A stretch of DNA of 64,000 nucleotides. Origin: Telopea speciosissima (lineage: Eukaryota > Streptophyta > Magnoliopsida > Proteales > Proteaceae). The notes beneath the pieces were generated by a model. The model was not told the origin of the DNA. It saw only the letters and a list, made by a program, of their open reading frames with translations, and did no database searches. The DNA lies in assembly GCF_018873765.1 (NCBI RefSeq), contig NC_057924.1, positions 5,146,001-5,210,000 on the forward strand, in the 5' to 3' direction. This document shows, one piece after another, positions 22,203-32,619 of this stretch; the first letter of the stretch is position 1, and every line of letters begins with the position of its first letter. The position numbers and the translations under genes are program-made.

Positions 22203-22930
22203 GGTGGATGATGGATTGGATGAGAAGAGGAGGAAACAGTCTGGATTTGGGTAATTGGGGTTTAGACAGTGGAGTTGGTTGGGACGAAGGTCTTCTTATA
22301 TATGAGGAAGTTTGCTAACTTTCTATGTTGAATTATTTGGTATATCTGCGTGGAGGAGTGAGGTGGGTTTGCGAACATTCCCATATATTGGATTCCATCT
22401 GAAAAAACTGTGAGTCATTCACGTAATTAAACTTTGAGAAGAAAGAACGCCACCTCACCTCATCACGCCATATACACCATCCCTGCACTTTGACATAACC
22501 GTGCGTGAAATGACCTTCTTGTTTAATGTTTTGTTAAGAGCTTTTAGGGTTGGGGGTTACAACTTACAGCTCGTTTAATTAGAAAGGGTGGTGATACACG
22601 TGTTAAAAGAAGAGGAAATGCTGACATGTTAGGTAAGTCGACTAGGGATGGTTGCTTGGGAGTTCCTATGATAGGACTCAGTGACTCACATAGTGACACG
22701 TGAGCAGATGCCACAGATTTTGGGTGTAGTGTGTGAACACACATGAGTTGTTTCCTTTGTTCAGTCACGCACTCAAAGCTCAAGGAAGGGAAGGAGAGGA
22801 AATGAAATTATTATTAGTGAGAAGATGTTGATTTAAGGTTTGTTTGGTAAGGGTAGGGATTAGAATTGGATATATACAATGAATGTTGGGATATTCTAAG
22901 TTTTATGCGGTTTAACTAAACTAAGGCAGG
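22203..22930 (-). promoter_or_regulatory. Promoter of kinase copy 1, with G-box/ABRE-like block and TATA
   Basis: On the minus strand a TATA-like ATATATAAG lies at about 22296-22305, roughly 95 bp before the ATG. About 490 bp upstream is TCACGTGT (22695-22704 region) in a 90-bp block, 22677-22765, that is strongly conserved with 32785-32872 upstream of the paralogue. Similarity continues in patches to about 22930. ACGT-core G-box/ABRE elements fit ABA control, which is an inference from the Arabidopsis homologues. Confidence 0.7.
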
Positions 22931-23699
22931 ACTTTTTGTTACTTTGAATATCTTTGTTTGTTAGTTATACCCATATTTGAAATCTTTAGATCCATCTAAC
23001 TAAAAAGGATAAAACAAAAAAATAGCCTTCAGATCGTAGTAGTTTGTTTGTGAGAAACTTCACTTGAGAATTTTATTGTTTTTTTTTACGATGATTCTAG
23101 GGATGAAATGAGATTATATTCAAAATAAATATAACATTTTTTTTTGTATCTGTATTCAATTAGTTTTCAATTAGAATCGAAAATAAGAATTCTCCTAAAT
23201 GAATAAGAACATGAATTCAATATAAATTTTTTATCATCTAAAAATGCGAAATTAACCTAATATACATTCCTAGAATACATATCAAACACAAGTATTTATC
23301 TTAGTGACATGGCATGGCCTTTCGAGAATTTTTTGAGTATTGCATTTCTTTTCCCTTTGCTAAGGAGGAGGAGGAGGAGGTGAATTGTGATATAGACTGA
23401 CTTAATTAATAGAAGCATTCAAATAATCACAATGTGTTGCTTGCAAGCATAAACCCAAATATTAATTATTTATACTAATTTATAAAAAGAGTTCAAAACC
23501 CGTGACCGGCCACATTACATTTCACTCACCAAAACTATCTAATCAATTTCTAACCTCTAACCTCTAACCTCATCGAGTGTGTGTGCGGTTTCTCACACTT
23601 TTCATGCGTTGGGTGGTGATTATTTATTGGTGACGAAAATTCCAACGTCTTCCTTCCCTTTTTTTCTCCCTATTTTAATTGACTTTTATTGCCATAATT

Positions 23700-23833
23700 T
23701 AATTTCACCTAATTAACTAACTCTCTACTGACTTATGTACACGTGGATAAATGAGATGCTGCCGTTTGTGAGCTTCTCAGACATTCTTGTTTTATTTAAT
23801 TACTTCTCTCTATTCTCATTTTTATTTTTTTTT
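23700..23833 (+). repeat. Inter-kinase module, copy B left part
   Basis: This has TTAACTAACTCTCTACTGACT, then GATAAATGAGATGCTGCCG, matching copies C and D. It stops at a T run where a 1.57 kb MULE is inserted and resumes at 25406. The dyad is degenerate here. Confidence 0.6.
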
Positions 23834-24101
23834 GGGATTTTTATAATTACCATCCCAAAAACTTTGATATCTATTATAATCCCCCTAAAAACTATCAAGT
23901 AATTACTACCCTCCCCTGTTATATACTAATAACTAACTGGCCCCCTACATTCCCGTAATGGAGAGGGTTAAGCGTGAAAGTGTGCCATTATCATGGATTT
24001 TTTAGGACCAAAATACCCTTTTGGGGTGGTAATTATAAAAAAAACCCCACTCCATCACCCTCCCTTTTCCTCCTCCTCCTTCTTCTCCTTCTTCTTCTTC
24101 C

Positions 24102-24217
24102 ATGGCGTCGGTTGCAGAGAAGACGGTGTAGACTAGGACGAAGCTACCAACGATCTCAGCACCAAGACCATCACCCTTTGTGTAGCCATGGCTGACTTCG
24201 TTGGCTCCACCACCCAA
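24102..24217 (-). pseudogene. Captured PIP aquaporin exon fragment
   Basis: The minus strand reads [20 protein letters not shown] followed by [18 protein letters not shown]. This is the loop and fifth transmembrane region of plasma-membrane intrinsic proteins, just after the first pore half. Only about 38 of some 285 residues are present; the frame then runs into the TIR. It lies wholly inside the MULE at 23834-25405, so it is a transduplicated fragment, not a gene. Confidence 0.85.
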
Positions 24218-24222
24218 CATCT

Positions 24223-24440
24223 GGGCATCTGGAATTAAGTATCATCCCTGATGGAGTGTTCATCCCTAGAGAATTTCCCAATGGAACCATACCGTTTATC
24301 CCAATAGAGTTTCCCAAAGGAATCATCCCTGAGTTACTGCTTGAGGCACTTGATTGAAATGAAATTGTATGCCTATTCAACATGGAAGCCATAAACGCAC
24401 CCTGATGAATGCCCATGTTTGAATCACCTGCCATTTTCAC
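24223..24440 (-). pseudogene. Second captured gene fragment, unidentified
   Basis: A minus-strand frame begins near 24440 (KMAGDSNMGIHQGAFMASML) and continues with Ser/Asn/Gly/Met-rich sequence such as GMIPLGNSIG. It resembles the N-terminus of a plant nuclear protein, but I cannot name it. It abuts the aquaporin fragment directly, and possible 5' leader sequence follows to about 24760. Both lie inside the same MULE. Confidence 0.5.
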
Positions 24441-25405
24441 CTCAAATACCTCAAACCCTCTACTTTAATTATCAAAACCTGCTGATTTTACAGCTGCCCA
24501 AATAACAATTTCCAATAGTTTCAGTGCTAAACCCTGAAAACAATCAAAAAAGGCCATTTCGCTTGCTTAGACATTTATTGTACGGATTTCACTAACAGGA
24601 ACAATCCAAAACCGATATGTCCTCTCTGAATTCAAGGTTACTGAGTCGTAACCCACAAGCTCCCGAAGTTGAAACCCAGATTCTGCCTGGATATATTTGC
24701 CGTTCAAACACCTGAAAATAATTTGACCATGTTACAAACACAGAAAGGTTGAGCCACCTCCAAGCTTTAAAATTTCAGTTTCAATTACAGCTAAAAACCT
24801 CCAAATAATCCTCCTACGGCCAAGATTTGCTATCAAATGATCCAAATGCCAGGACAGATTCCCGCCAAGCCGAATTCCAGCTGCCCTAGTTCATACCAGA
24901 ACAGAACGAGAAAAAGAGAATTTTTCTTCCACCTCAACAACTCCTCCAACCCTCCGTTTCTTTTTGAAACTTCAAATCACACAACTTCCCATCAACATCA
25001 AGACCCACAAACAGCAAATCCTCTTAGTAATCACAGCCCAAAATCCAAATTCAAACCACAAATCTCCTAAAAACAGTCACAAACTTCGTCTTCAATCCCA
25101 AACCAAATACAAAACCGTCAAACCCTTGATTCACCACCAGCAAAGCAGAGGAGGAAGGAAGAAGAAGAAGGAGAAGAAGGAGAAGGAGGAGGACGAGAAG
25201 GGACGGTGATGGGGTGGGGGGTATTTTACAATTACCACCCCAAAAGGGCATTTTGATCCTAAAAAATTCGTGATAACGGCATACTCTCACGATTTACCCT
25301 CTCCGTTACTAGAATGTAACGGTGGGGGCCAGTTAGTTATTAGTATGCAACATGGAGGTAATAGTATAGATATCAAAGTTTTTGGGGCGATAATTGTAAA
25401 AAACC

Positions 25406-25560
25406 TTTTTTTTTTTTCTTGATCGACTGAAAAAAAATTGACTTTCCAAACTTTCGATAGATCATACCGTGGATGATTCTCACTCTTTGTCTCTCGTTGT
25501 ATTGAGAACTACTGACGTTATCATATTCATGGTTTGAGGTATTGGTATCGTATCATCCCT
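25406..25560 (+). repeat. Inter-kinase module, copy B right part
   Basis: TTGACTTTCCAAACTTTCGATAG and ACTGACGTTATCATATTC match 30480-30600 of copy D. Together with 23700-23833 this rebuilds one uninterrupted module, showing that the MULE inserted into it. Confidence 0.65.
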
Positions 25561-25849
25561 ATTAGGCAATACGTATTGGTTTTGCAAGAGATCGATCCCA
25601 ATATCATATCGATACTATATCAATGATACAATCTGATTAAAGGGTAAAATGGTCAAAAAATCCATTTTTAAATAAGAATCAAGGAAAAATTTGTCGTATA
25701 CGATGGATTAATGCCGATACTGATTCAATACCATATCGGTTTCTAGGTTGACCAACACCGTGCACTAAAACCGTGTTCATTCTCCTTTGTTTCCTTGATA
25801 AATAGCAACACTAACATTTCCAAGGCCCTCACTCCCTCCCCTCAATAAA

Positions 25850-26205
25850 TTAAATTAAAACACTTGAGTCTATGACCATATTTAATAATACTTTTATCTT
25901 GTGAAAGTGTTTTTTATTCTGAAAATATTTTTTTTGTTTGTTTTTGTTGATATAAGAGTGAATTTTTTATTTTTATTTTTATTTTTGTTAATAGAAGACC
26001 AAAAAGAGAAAAAGGAATTATAACAGAAGAACTTCTGGCATTTCAATAATATCAAATTTTGAAATTAAACGATACATTGAGATTTAAATAGAATTTTTTT
26101 ATTTCCTTCTAAATCAGTCCTAGCTTAATGAAAGGTATTTCAATACTTTATTAGGATCTTTTGCTAGTTTCATGAAAGCTTTCAATACTTTCCTAAAATT
26201 ACAAA
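25850..26205. repeat. Segment duplicated at 29820-30290
   Basis: AATTAAAACAC, AATACTTTATTCTTGT-type and GCTAGTTTCATGAAA phrases recur in order at 29828-30122, followed in both places by an inter-kinase module. At 26190 CTTTCCTAAAATTA is continuous where the 29.8 kb copy carries a MITE. Confidence 0.7.
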
Positions 26206-26386
26206 TTACTCAAGGAAATTTTTTTTTTTTTCTAACAAAGTTATATTGATGTCATTTTTTCCAACTACAATCAAGAAGATTCCTAGTTGTTCATTGACTC
26301 TAATATAATGACTCTTCAAGTGATCCATATTGTTAATGGTTAATAACATATGTTTACATGCCTAACAAGCAAACTTATAAATAAAT

Positions 26387-26556
26387 GGGAGAAAAAATGT
26401 TGCCAGGCTGTGTAGCATATGTTAGCGTGTCATTGTGTCTATCTCTCGATCTCCTCCCACAATAGGGAGCAATATTTCATTTCATAGGAGGGGAGGAGAG
26501 AGATAGACATAGGGAGGCACTAGGGTAAGCTACGCAGCATGGCAGCCTTTTTTTCC
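26387..26556. mobile_element. Mutator-type MITE (AAAAATGTTGCCAGGCTG ends)
   Basis: The left arm, GTTGCCAGGCTGTGTAGC, is matched by the right arm, GCTACGCAGCATGGCAGCC, with the inner inverted phrase TGTCTATCTCTC / GAGAGATAGACA. The flanks TAAATAAAT (26378-26386) and AAGATAAAT (26557-26565) agree at 7 of 9. Confidence 0.75.
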
Positions 26557-26684
26557 AAGATAAATAGATGATTTTCTATCCTAAATGGTTCACAACATCC
26601 ATCTACATTCCTCACAACTAAACCAACGTACGTTTTCCTTCATTTTTCTATGTTGCCTTTTTCTCCATTATTTATGTCACCTAT

Positions 26685-26790
26685 GTAACCAACTTTCTAT
26701 TCACTAATGTATATGTGGACAAATGAGCTGTTGCCATTTTTGAGGCTCCTAGACTCCTCTCTCTCTCCTCATTCTGGATTTTTTTTTTTT
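26685..26790 (+). repeat. Inter-kinase module, copy C left part
   Basis: It has the order CTAATGTATATGTGGACAAA, TGAGCTGTTGCCATTTTTGAG, then CTCCTAGACTC. The dyad arms at 26719-26725 and 26735-26741 differ from the consensus at one base. The module continues only at about 28090 beyond the tandem array. Confidence 0.65.
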
Positions 26791-26803
26791 TTTTTTTTTT
26801 TTT

Positions 26804-28160
26804 GGGGGTGGGGGGGGGGGGAATCCGAATCAGCTACCCACATGGGGACGGGTGGGGACAAATCTGACCCCTCCATGGGGCGAGGGTCCCACACCTTAAA
26901 GGCGGGCCCCACACCCCCATGGAGGGTTCAGATCTGTCTCCACCCGTTCCCATGTGGGTAGCAGATCTGAACTTGGTTTGGGGGGGGGGGGGGGGAGAAT
27001 GCTACCCGGCAACATGTCCTGAGTCCTCTCACACAGTCTCTCCTCATTCTATTTTCTTTAAGGAAAAAAATGCTAAAAATGCTACCCGAAAACATCTCCG
27101 AGCCCTCTCACATTGGACAGTAAAATGACCACCCCACCTCCCCACTTGGATGTCCATGCATGCAAACCCATTGACCCCTGCATTGACACAGGCCACACAA
27201 CCTGACAACAAATCTTTTCCTTTTTTATTGACGACAAAGTAGAGAGTGGTCATAACATCAAAGATTCACATCTGACCTTGGTGGGGGGGGGGGAGAATGC
27301 TACCCGGCAGCATGTCCTGAGTCCTCTCACGCAGTCTCTCCTCATTTCCAATGTGAGAGGGCTCAGATCTGTTTCCACCCGTTCCCATGTGGGTAGCAGA
27401 TCTAAACTTGGTGGGGGGGGGGGGGGAGATGCTACCCGGCAGCATATCCTGAGTCCTCTCACGCAGTCTCTCCTCATTCTATTTTCTTTAAGGAAAAAAA
27501 TGCTAAAAATGCTACCCGAAAACATCTCCGAGCCCTCTCACATTGGACAGTGAAATGACCACCCCACCTCTCCACTTGGATGTCCATTGCATGCAAACCC
27601 ATTGACCCTTGCATTGACACTGGCCACACAACCTGACAACAAATCTTTTCCTTTTTTATTGACGACAGAGTAAAGAGTGGTCACAACATCAAAGATTCAC
27701 ATCTGAACTTGGAGGGGGGGGGGGGGGAGAATGCTACCCGGCAGCATGTCCTGAGTCCTCTCACTCAGTCTCTCCTCATTTCCAATGTGAGAGGGCTCAG
27801 ATCTGTCTCCACCCGTTCCCATGTGGGTCGCCGATCTGAACTTGGTGGGGGGGGGGGGGGGAGAATGCTACCCGGCAGCATGTCCTGAGTCCTCTCACGG
27901 AGTCTCTCCTCATTCTATTTTCTTTAAGGAAAAAAATGCTAAAAATGCTACCCGAAAACATCTTCGAGCCCTCTCACATTGGACAGTGAAATGACCACCC
28001 CACCTCTCCACTTGGATGTCCATGCATGCAAACCCATTGACCCCTGCATTGACACATGCCACACAACTTGACAACAAATCTTTTCCTTTTTTATTGACGA
28101 CAGAGTGGAGAATGGTCACAACATCAAAGATTCACATCTCTCTCTCTCTCTCTCTCTCTC
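26804..28160. repeat. G-tract tandem array, about 430-436 bp unit
   Basis: The anchor phrase AAGGAAAAAAATGCTAAAA occurs at about 27060, 27491 and 27926, giving periods of 430 and 436 bp. Each unit carries ATGCTACCCGGCA, CTCTCCTCATT, ACATTGGACAGT, TTGGATGTCCA and TTATTGACGAC. Six G runs of 10-18 bases punctuate it (starting about 26804, 26980, 27282, 27413, 27714 and 27847). The entry segment 26825-26970 is itself a palindrome around CCCACATGGG...CCCATGTGGG. Frames inside it are repeat artefacts. Confidence 0.88.
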
Positions 28161-28195
28161 CTTCCTGTGGCTAGGCACTAATGGAAGAATATACC

Positions 28196-28465
28196 TAGGG
28201 CTGTAAACGGGTCGGATTTGGCTCGGATAGTGCTATATCCGTATCCGCATCCGATTAGCTATTGGGCGGATTTGGATAGTGCTAAAAGGATACGGATACG
28301 GATACGGATCGGATTTTTTATCAGTCTACATTTAAATATAGCTTTTCGGATAGCTATAACCTATCCGTATCCGCATCCGTTTAGCTTTCGGACGGATTCG
28401 GATAGTGCTAAACGGATACGAACACGAATACGGAAACGGATTTCGGCTATTCATTTACACCCCTA
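28196..28465. mobile_element. hAT-type MITE with perfect 8-bp TSD
   Basis: Ends TAGGGCTGTAAACGG and CATTTACACCCCTA are inverted. AATATACC lies on both sides (28188-28195 and 28466-28473). The interior repeats GGATACGGATACGG and TATCCGTATCCGCATCCG, inverted about a central T-rich spacer. Confidence 0.88.
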
Positions 28466-28596
28466 AATATACCCTAATACATTTGGAATTGGTAGTAGAA
28501 ACTAGCTAGACAGAAGAGGTCCAATCGAGTAGTGTTCCCAGAAGAAGACAAGTGTACAATAGATTGACCAAAAATAATATTTTCAAATTATTATTA

Positions 28597-28725
28597 TTGG
28601 TATAAGATGATCATGGATTGTAATCTGATGTAGGCATGTCCATATATATATATATATATATATTGGTATAAGATGATCATGGATTGTAATGTGATGTAGG
28701 CATGTCCATATATATCAATATATCC
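28597..28725. repeat. Tandem duplication of about 64 bp with TA run
   Basis: ATTGGTATAAGATGATCATGG followed by ATTGTAAT, GTGATGTAGGCATGTCC and a TA run occurs twice in direct order. Confidence 0.8.
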
Positions 28726-28729
28726 TAAA

Positions 28730-29820
28730 AATGTAAACGTTTAGGAAGCATGCATGCAACATGCCAAATTTTCACTTGGTTGTAGTAATCCCACTTGATT
28801 ACTTGTAGTAGAAGTAGTAGTAGCTGCAGTTGCTAGCTAGTAGAGCTACCTAATACAAATTATCAAATGTAGTGGAAAGTAGTGTCTATCTCATCAGCTT
28901 TTGTGGGGATTGTATTGAATGCCTTAGCATCACATACACCACAAGGAAATAATAGACATATAGAGGCATTTTGACTTTGCCACCCGAATCTCTTGTTCAC
29001 TCTTAAAAAAAGTTATCAATATATGCATCTTACATAATTTTACACTAATATCTTCCAAAGAAGTGGGTAATTACGAATTAATCTCTCAATTAATCAATAT
29101 CACATAAACGACTTTAAGGCATGGGAATAAATTAATGTTTCACTTTGGTGGTCCTTTTGCCATCAATATAAGTTTTACTCGCTGATCTATCAGACCCTTG
29201 CCTATTCGGCGTGTCTGTTCGAAAGTAGGTTGTGGCAGTATCTGGCGCGTGTGGGCAATATGGATTGTTCCTCTTCGGCATGTATGAAGATCCCTTTATT
29301 GGCACGTTAGTGCATATGCTTAAATTTTGCTGTGTTTACAGCTTGATCTCTAAGGTAGTGTGTGTGAACCAAACCCTAGTCAGGAATTGCATGTGAGACC
29401 GGACCAATTTTCACTTCTTGGTTTTGGATACCAGTTATCCATACCTTGTGTTTATCATGCTTTCTAGCAGTGTTATGTATTGTGTTTTTCTTTGTTTAAC
29501 GTTGGGTGCGCATGAATGAATAGCCTTTTTTCTACCACAAAAAAAAAAAAAAAAAAAAAATGTATTGAGATTCTTATTTAAATATTGGACAATAAAACAG
29601 TTTTAAAAAATATTTGTCAAATAATATCAATAAATATAATATTAATTTTAAAACACTTTGTAAATAAATATGCCATCGAATCCAGATTTTGTCAATTCTT
29701 ATGCAAATAATCTTTCTCTATAACATAAATAGCTTTTGAGAATAAGACAAAAGAAAATTAAAAGAAGGAAAGTGTCAAAGTACTAAAGACACTTATAGAG
29801 ATGTCATTTAGATATTCGCA
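28730..29820. other. Intergenic, no gene recognised
   Basis: AT-rich sequence with a poly-A run at about 29540-29560. The GT-rich stretch before it (29160-29530) could be the tail of a retroposed transcript, but no coding or target-site evidence was found. Confidence 0.45.
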
Positions 29821-30122
29821 AAATAAAATTAAAACACTAGACCTTATGGTAGTGTTTGTTAATACTTTATTCTTGTAAAAGTATTATTTTATTCGAAAGT
29901 TTTTTCTTATTGATGCAGGAGTGAATTTTTTTTTGTAACAATGCATAATAAATATTTTTTAATTAGAAATATAAACATATTTAGAATGTATTTTAACAAA
30001 AGCATTTCTGGCACGTCAGTAAAACCAATTTTAATATTGAGATTTAAGTGATATTTTAGGATTTCAATACTTTTAACATCATTCTTTGCTAGCTTCATGA
30101 AAAATTGGAATATTTTCCTAAA

Positions 30123-30259
30123 GAGATGCTGTTCTCTATGTCGTAGCGTAGGTAGCACCCAGGCACATGGGGGTGGGTGCAATAACCACCCTACTTCCCT
30201 GAGTGACAGGCCCATGTGTCTAGACACAACCAATGCTACGACACAGAGAACATTCTCCC
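30123..30259. mobile_element. Mutator-type MITE with perfect 9-bp TSD
   Basis: This 137-bp element has ends GATGCTGTTCTCTATGTCG and CGACACAGAGAACATTCTCCC, with TTTCCTAAA on both sides (30114-30122 and 30260-30268). The paralogous stretch at about 26190 shows a single TTTCCTAAA with no insert. Confidence 0.9.
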
Positions 30260-30344
30260 TTTCCTAAAATAGTGACTTATAGTGTCATTCATTTGGTTGC
30301 TTAAATTTCCGGATATAATGACAACATATTCAAACCATCGACTT

Positions 30345-30610
30345 CTTAACTAACCAACTATCTACTACACTAATGTATATGTGCACAAATGAGCTGCTGC
30401 CATTTGTAAGGTTCTCATACTCTTGATCTATTTACCTTTCTATGTCTCTTTCTTTTCATTTTTTATTGGCGGCAGAGTTGACTTCTCTAAATTATCGATA
30501 GAGTAGAGTTGTCATAATATGGAGGATTTACGGTTGTACCCTCTCTCTCTCTCTTGTGCTGCGTTGTGCTGACAGTTGCTGACGCTATCATATTCTTCTT
30601 TATACATTTG
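30345..30610 (+). repeat. Inter-kinase module, copy D (most complete)
   Basis: This runs AACTAACCAACTATCTACT, ATGTATATGTGCACAAATGA, GCTGCTGCCATTTGTAAGG, GGCAGAGTTGACTTCTC, CTCTCTCTTGTGCTGCG, TGACGCTATCATATTC. The perfect dyad ACAAATG-N9-CATTTGT is at 30385-30407. No open reading frame is conserved between copies. Confidence 0.72.
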
Positions 30611-31379
30611 ATGGGTGGCGTTACACAGAGGTTTTCAAGTCTCTTCACCCAACAAAGTCACTGACTATAAATCTGCAAAAAGAAAACGAACATGGGAGCT
30701 AGACCGTTCTCTGGGGGGAGGGAGCGTAGGGGTCACGCATGTGCGACAATTAATGAGAGCCTACGCTGATATTTTGAGGGACAAATTTTTTGGTTTTTTT
30801 TATGGAGATAGGGTGATCACTTCGCTCCTCATTGTGTTTGGGTGCGGCCTACAATCCCCACTAAAAAACATTTTCTCAACTATTATTTACCTCCTTGCCT
30901 TCTCTCAGTCGTCTTTACAGCATTTGAAATCGCCAAAGATCAAGGAATTGAGAATTGGGGCTGATGGGGTGTTGTATTACAATGGGTGGGTTCTCTATGA
31001 TAGGAGGATACAAGGATAGAGGGATAGTTTTCATACCAACCTTGGGGAAATTTAACTTCATAAATCGAATATAAATTAAATGAATCTTTTTTTTTAATTT
31101 TATCAAAATGTAATCATACAAACCACACAGGAATCCCAAATGATTAATCACATTCACACACCCGATGTGAGACTAAACCCATGTATCGTAATTTTATTTT
31201 TTATTTTTTTTATGAAAGTGTAATCACACAAACCACCTACTAGTCCAAAATGAGATCTATTTCCATATGACTCAAATGAGATAATTTGATAATTTTAAGA
31301 AGAGAAGTAAAACTTAGTGTGTTTTAAAGAGAATTTAAATAAAGGCAAGAGATCAATTGCCCCTTATTGAAAATGTAGT

Positions 31380-31398
31380 GACATTATCCATCAAAGGT

Positions 31399-31459
<61 letters not shown>

Positions 31460-31680
31460 AGAATATGATTGCGTCAATTGCACTCCATACAACGCTGACC
31501 CAGGGGTAGGGGAGGTGGGAGGAACAAGAGGTGGATCGAAGAAAGTTCCAAAAGTCAAATAGAAATGAGAGAGAGAGAGAGAGAGAGATCGGGATCTGGG
31601 AACATCACAAATGGCAGCAGTTCATTTGTCCACATATACATTAGTCAGTATAGAATTAGTTAGTTAGTTAGGTGAAATAA
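31380..31680 (-). repeat. Inter-kinase module, copy E, with microsatellite
   Basis: In inverse orientation this has GGAGAATATGATTGCGTCA, then a GA run, AACATCACAAATGGCAGC and TCATTTGTCCACATATACAT. The dyad at 31607-31629 is perfect. A (TA)n run of about 55 bp (31403-31457) sits inside it. It lies about 1.65 kb upstream of kinase copy 2, as copy B does for copy 1. Confidence 0.7.
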
Positions 31681-32073
31681 AACATTATGGGTTGGTACGC
31701 ATGAGAAATTGTTAAAAACGCTACACACACACACTCACGGATGTTGAACTCTTTTATTCTTTACACTCCACACTACACACTCCAAAGGTCAAAATAAAAT
31801 TTGTAAATTTGGATCATAGTATGAATGGGGGGGGGGGGGGGGTTCCTCTTTGTCGTGGAAGGGAATGCGTGAGAAATAAGATTTTGTTAATGATTAATTG
31901 GATTGGGATTATGCTTGGAACCCACGCATTTGGGATTACTATTTTCATCCTTTTATTAATTCTAAAACTCTCACTCACAACTTCACCGTCTCTTCCTCCT
32001 TACCAAATGGTAAAGCAAAGCTGCAAAGGGCGGCACTTCCAAGTTAAAAAGTATACTAAATAGAATAAGAAAA

Positions 32074-32076
<3 letters not shown>

Positions 32077-32140
<64 letters not shown>
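32077..32140. repeat. (AG)32 microsatellite
   Basis: An uninterrupted AG run of 64 bp, about 1.2 kb upstream of kinase copy 2. Confidence 0.95.
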
Positions 32141-32143
<3 letters not shown>

Positions 32144-32619
32144 TCGCTTTCTGTCGGCTTTGCCCCTGTCTCCACCTCACCTATCCTCACAGCACAGCTC
32201 ACAGCTCACAGCTCACAGTTCAACCCCCTCAGCCAAACCATAGTGATAGAGAATCCATCCATCCATGCATCAATGTTGCTTGCCTTACTTAAATACATTT
32301 TTTGTTCCCTTTTTGTGATTCTGGGAACTGAAATCATTTTGGAATTCCCTCCTCCTCCTCCTCCTCCTCCTCCTTTCCTTTGAAATGAGAAATGATTTTA
32401 GGATCCCTTTTCCCACCTCTTCTTCTTCTTCTTCTTCTTCTCCAAACCTAAAGCCTTCTCTTCCTAATTCCTCATCTCAAATGAACAAATCTTTCACTCC
32501 ACCGCCACTCTCTCTTCTTGATCTTTTTCTATTTTCAATTAATTATATAATAGAGATATCTTTCTGTCCAATCTTCACTTTCTTCTCATGAGATTCAGAA
32601 CAAAATTAAGTAGTACCCT

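Larger units (their letters stand above)
23834..25405. mobile_element. Pack-MULE-like element carrying plant gene fragments
   Basis: The ends are long inverted repeats of over 200 bp: left 23834-24068, right about 25190-25405, sharing CCAAAAACTTTGATATCTAT and GTTAGTTATTAGTAT in inverse orientation. It is flanked by T runs of 9 or more, consistent with a 9-bp target duplication but uninformative. Internal sequence between the arms is not transposase. It holds a fragment of an aquaporin gene and a second gene-like fragment, listed separately. Mutator-type elements with long TIRs and captured host exons are known as Pack-MULEs. Confidence 0.75.

Noticed and set aside
26804-28160. Possible CRISPR-like or satellite array because of regular spacing
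   Set aside because: Units are 430 bp and themselves composite; this is a plant nuclear tandem duplication, not a CRISPR array.
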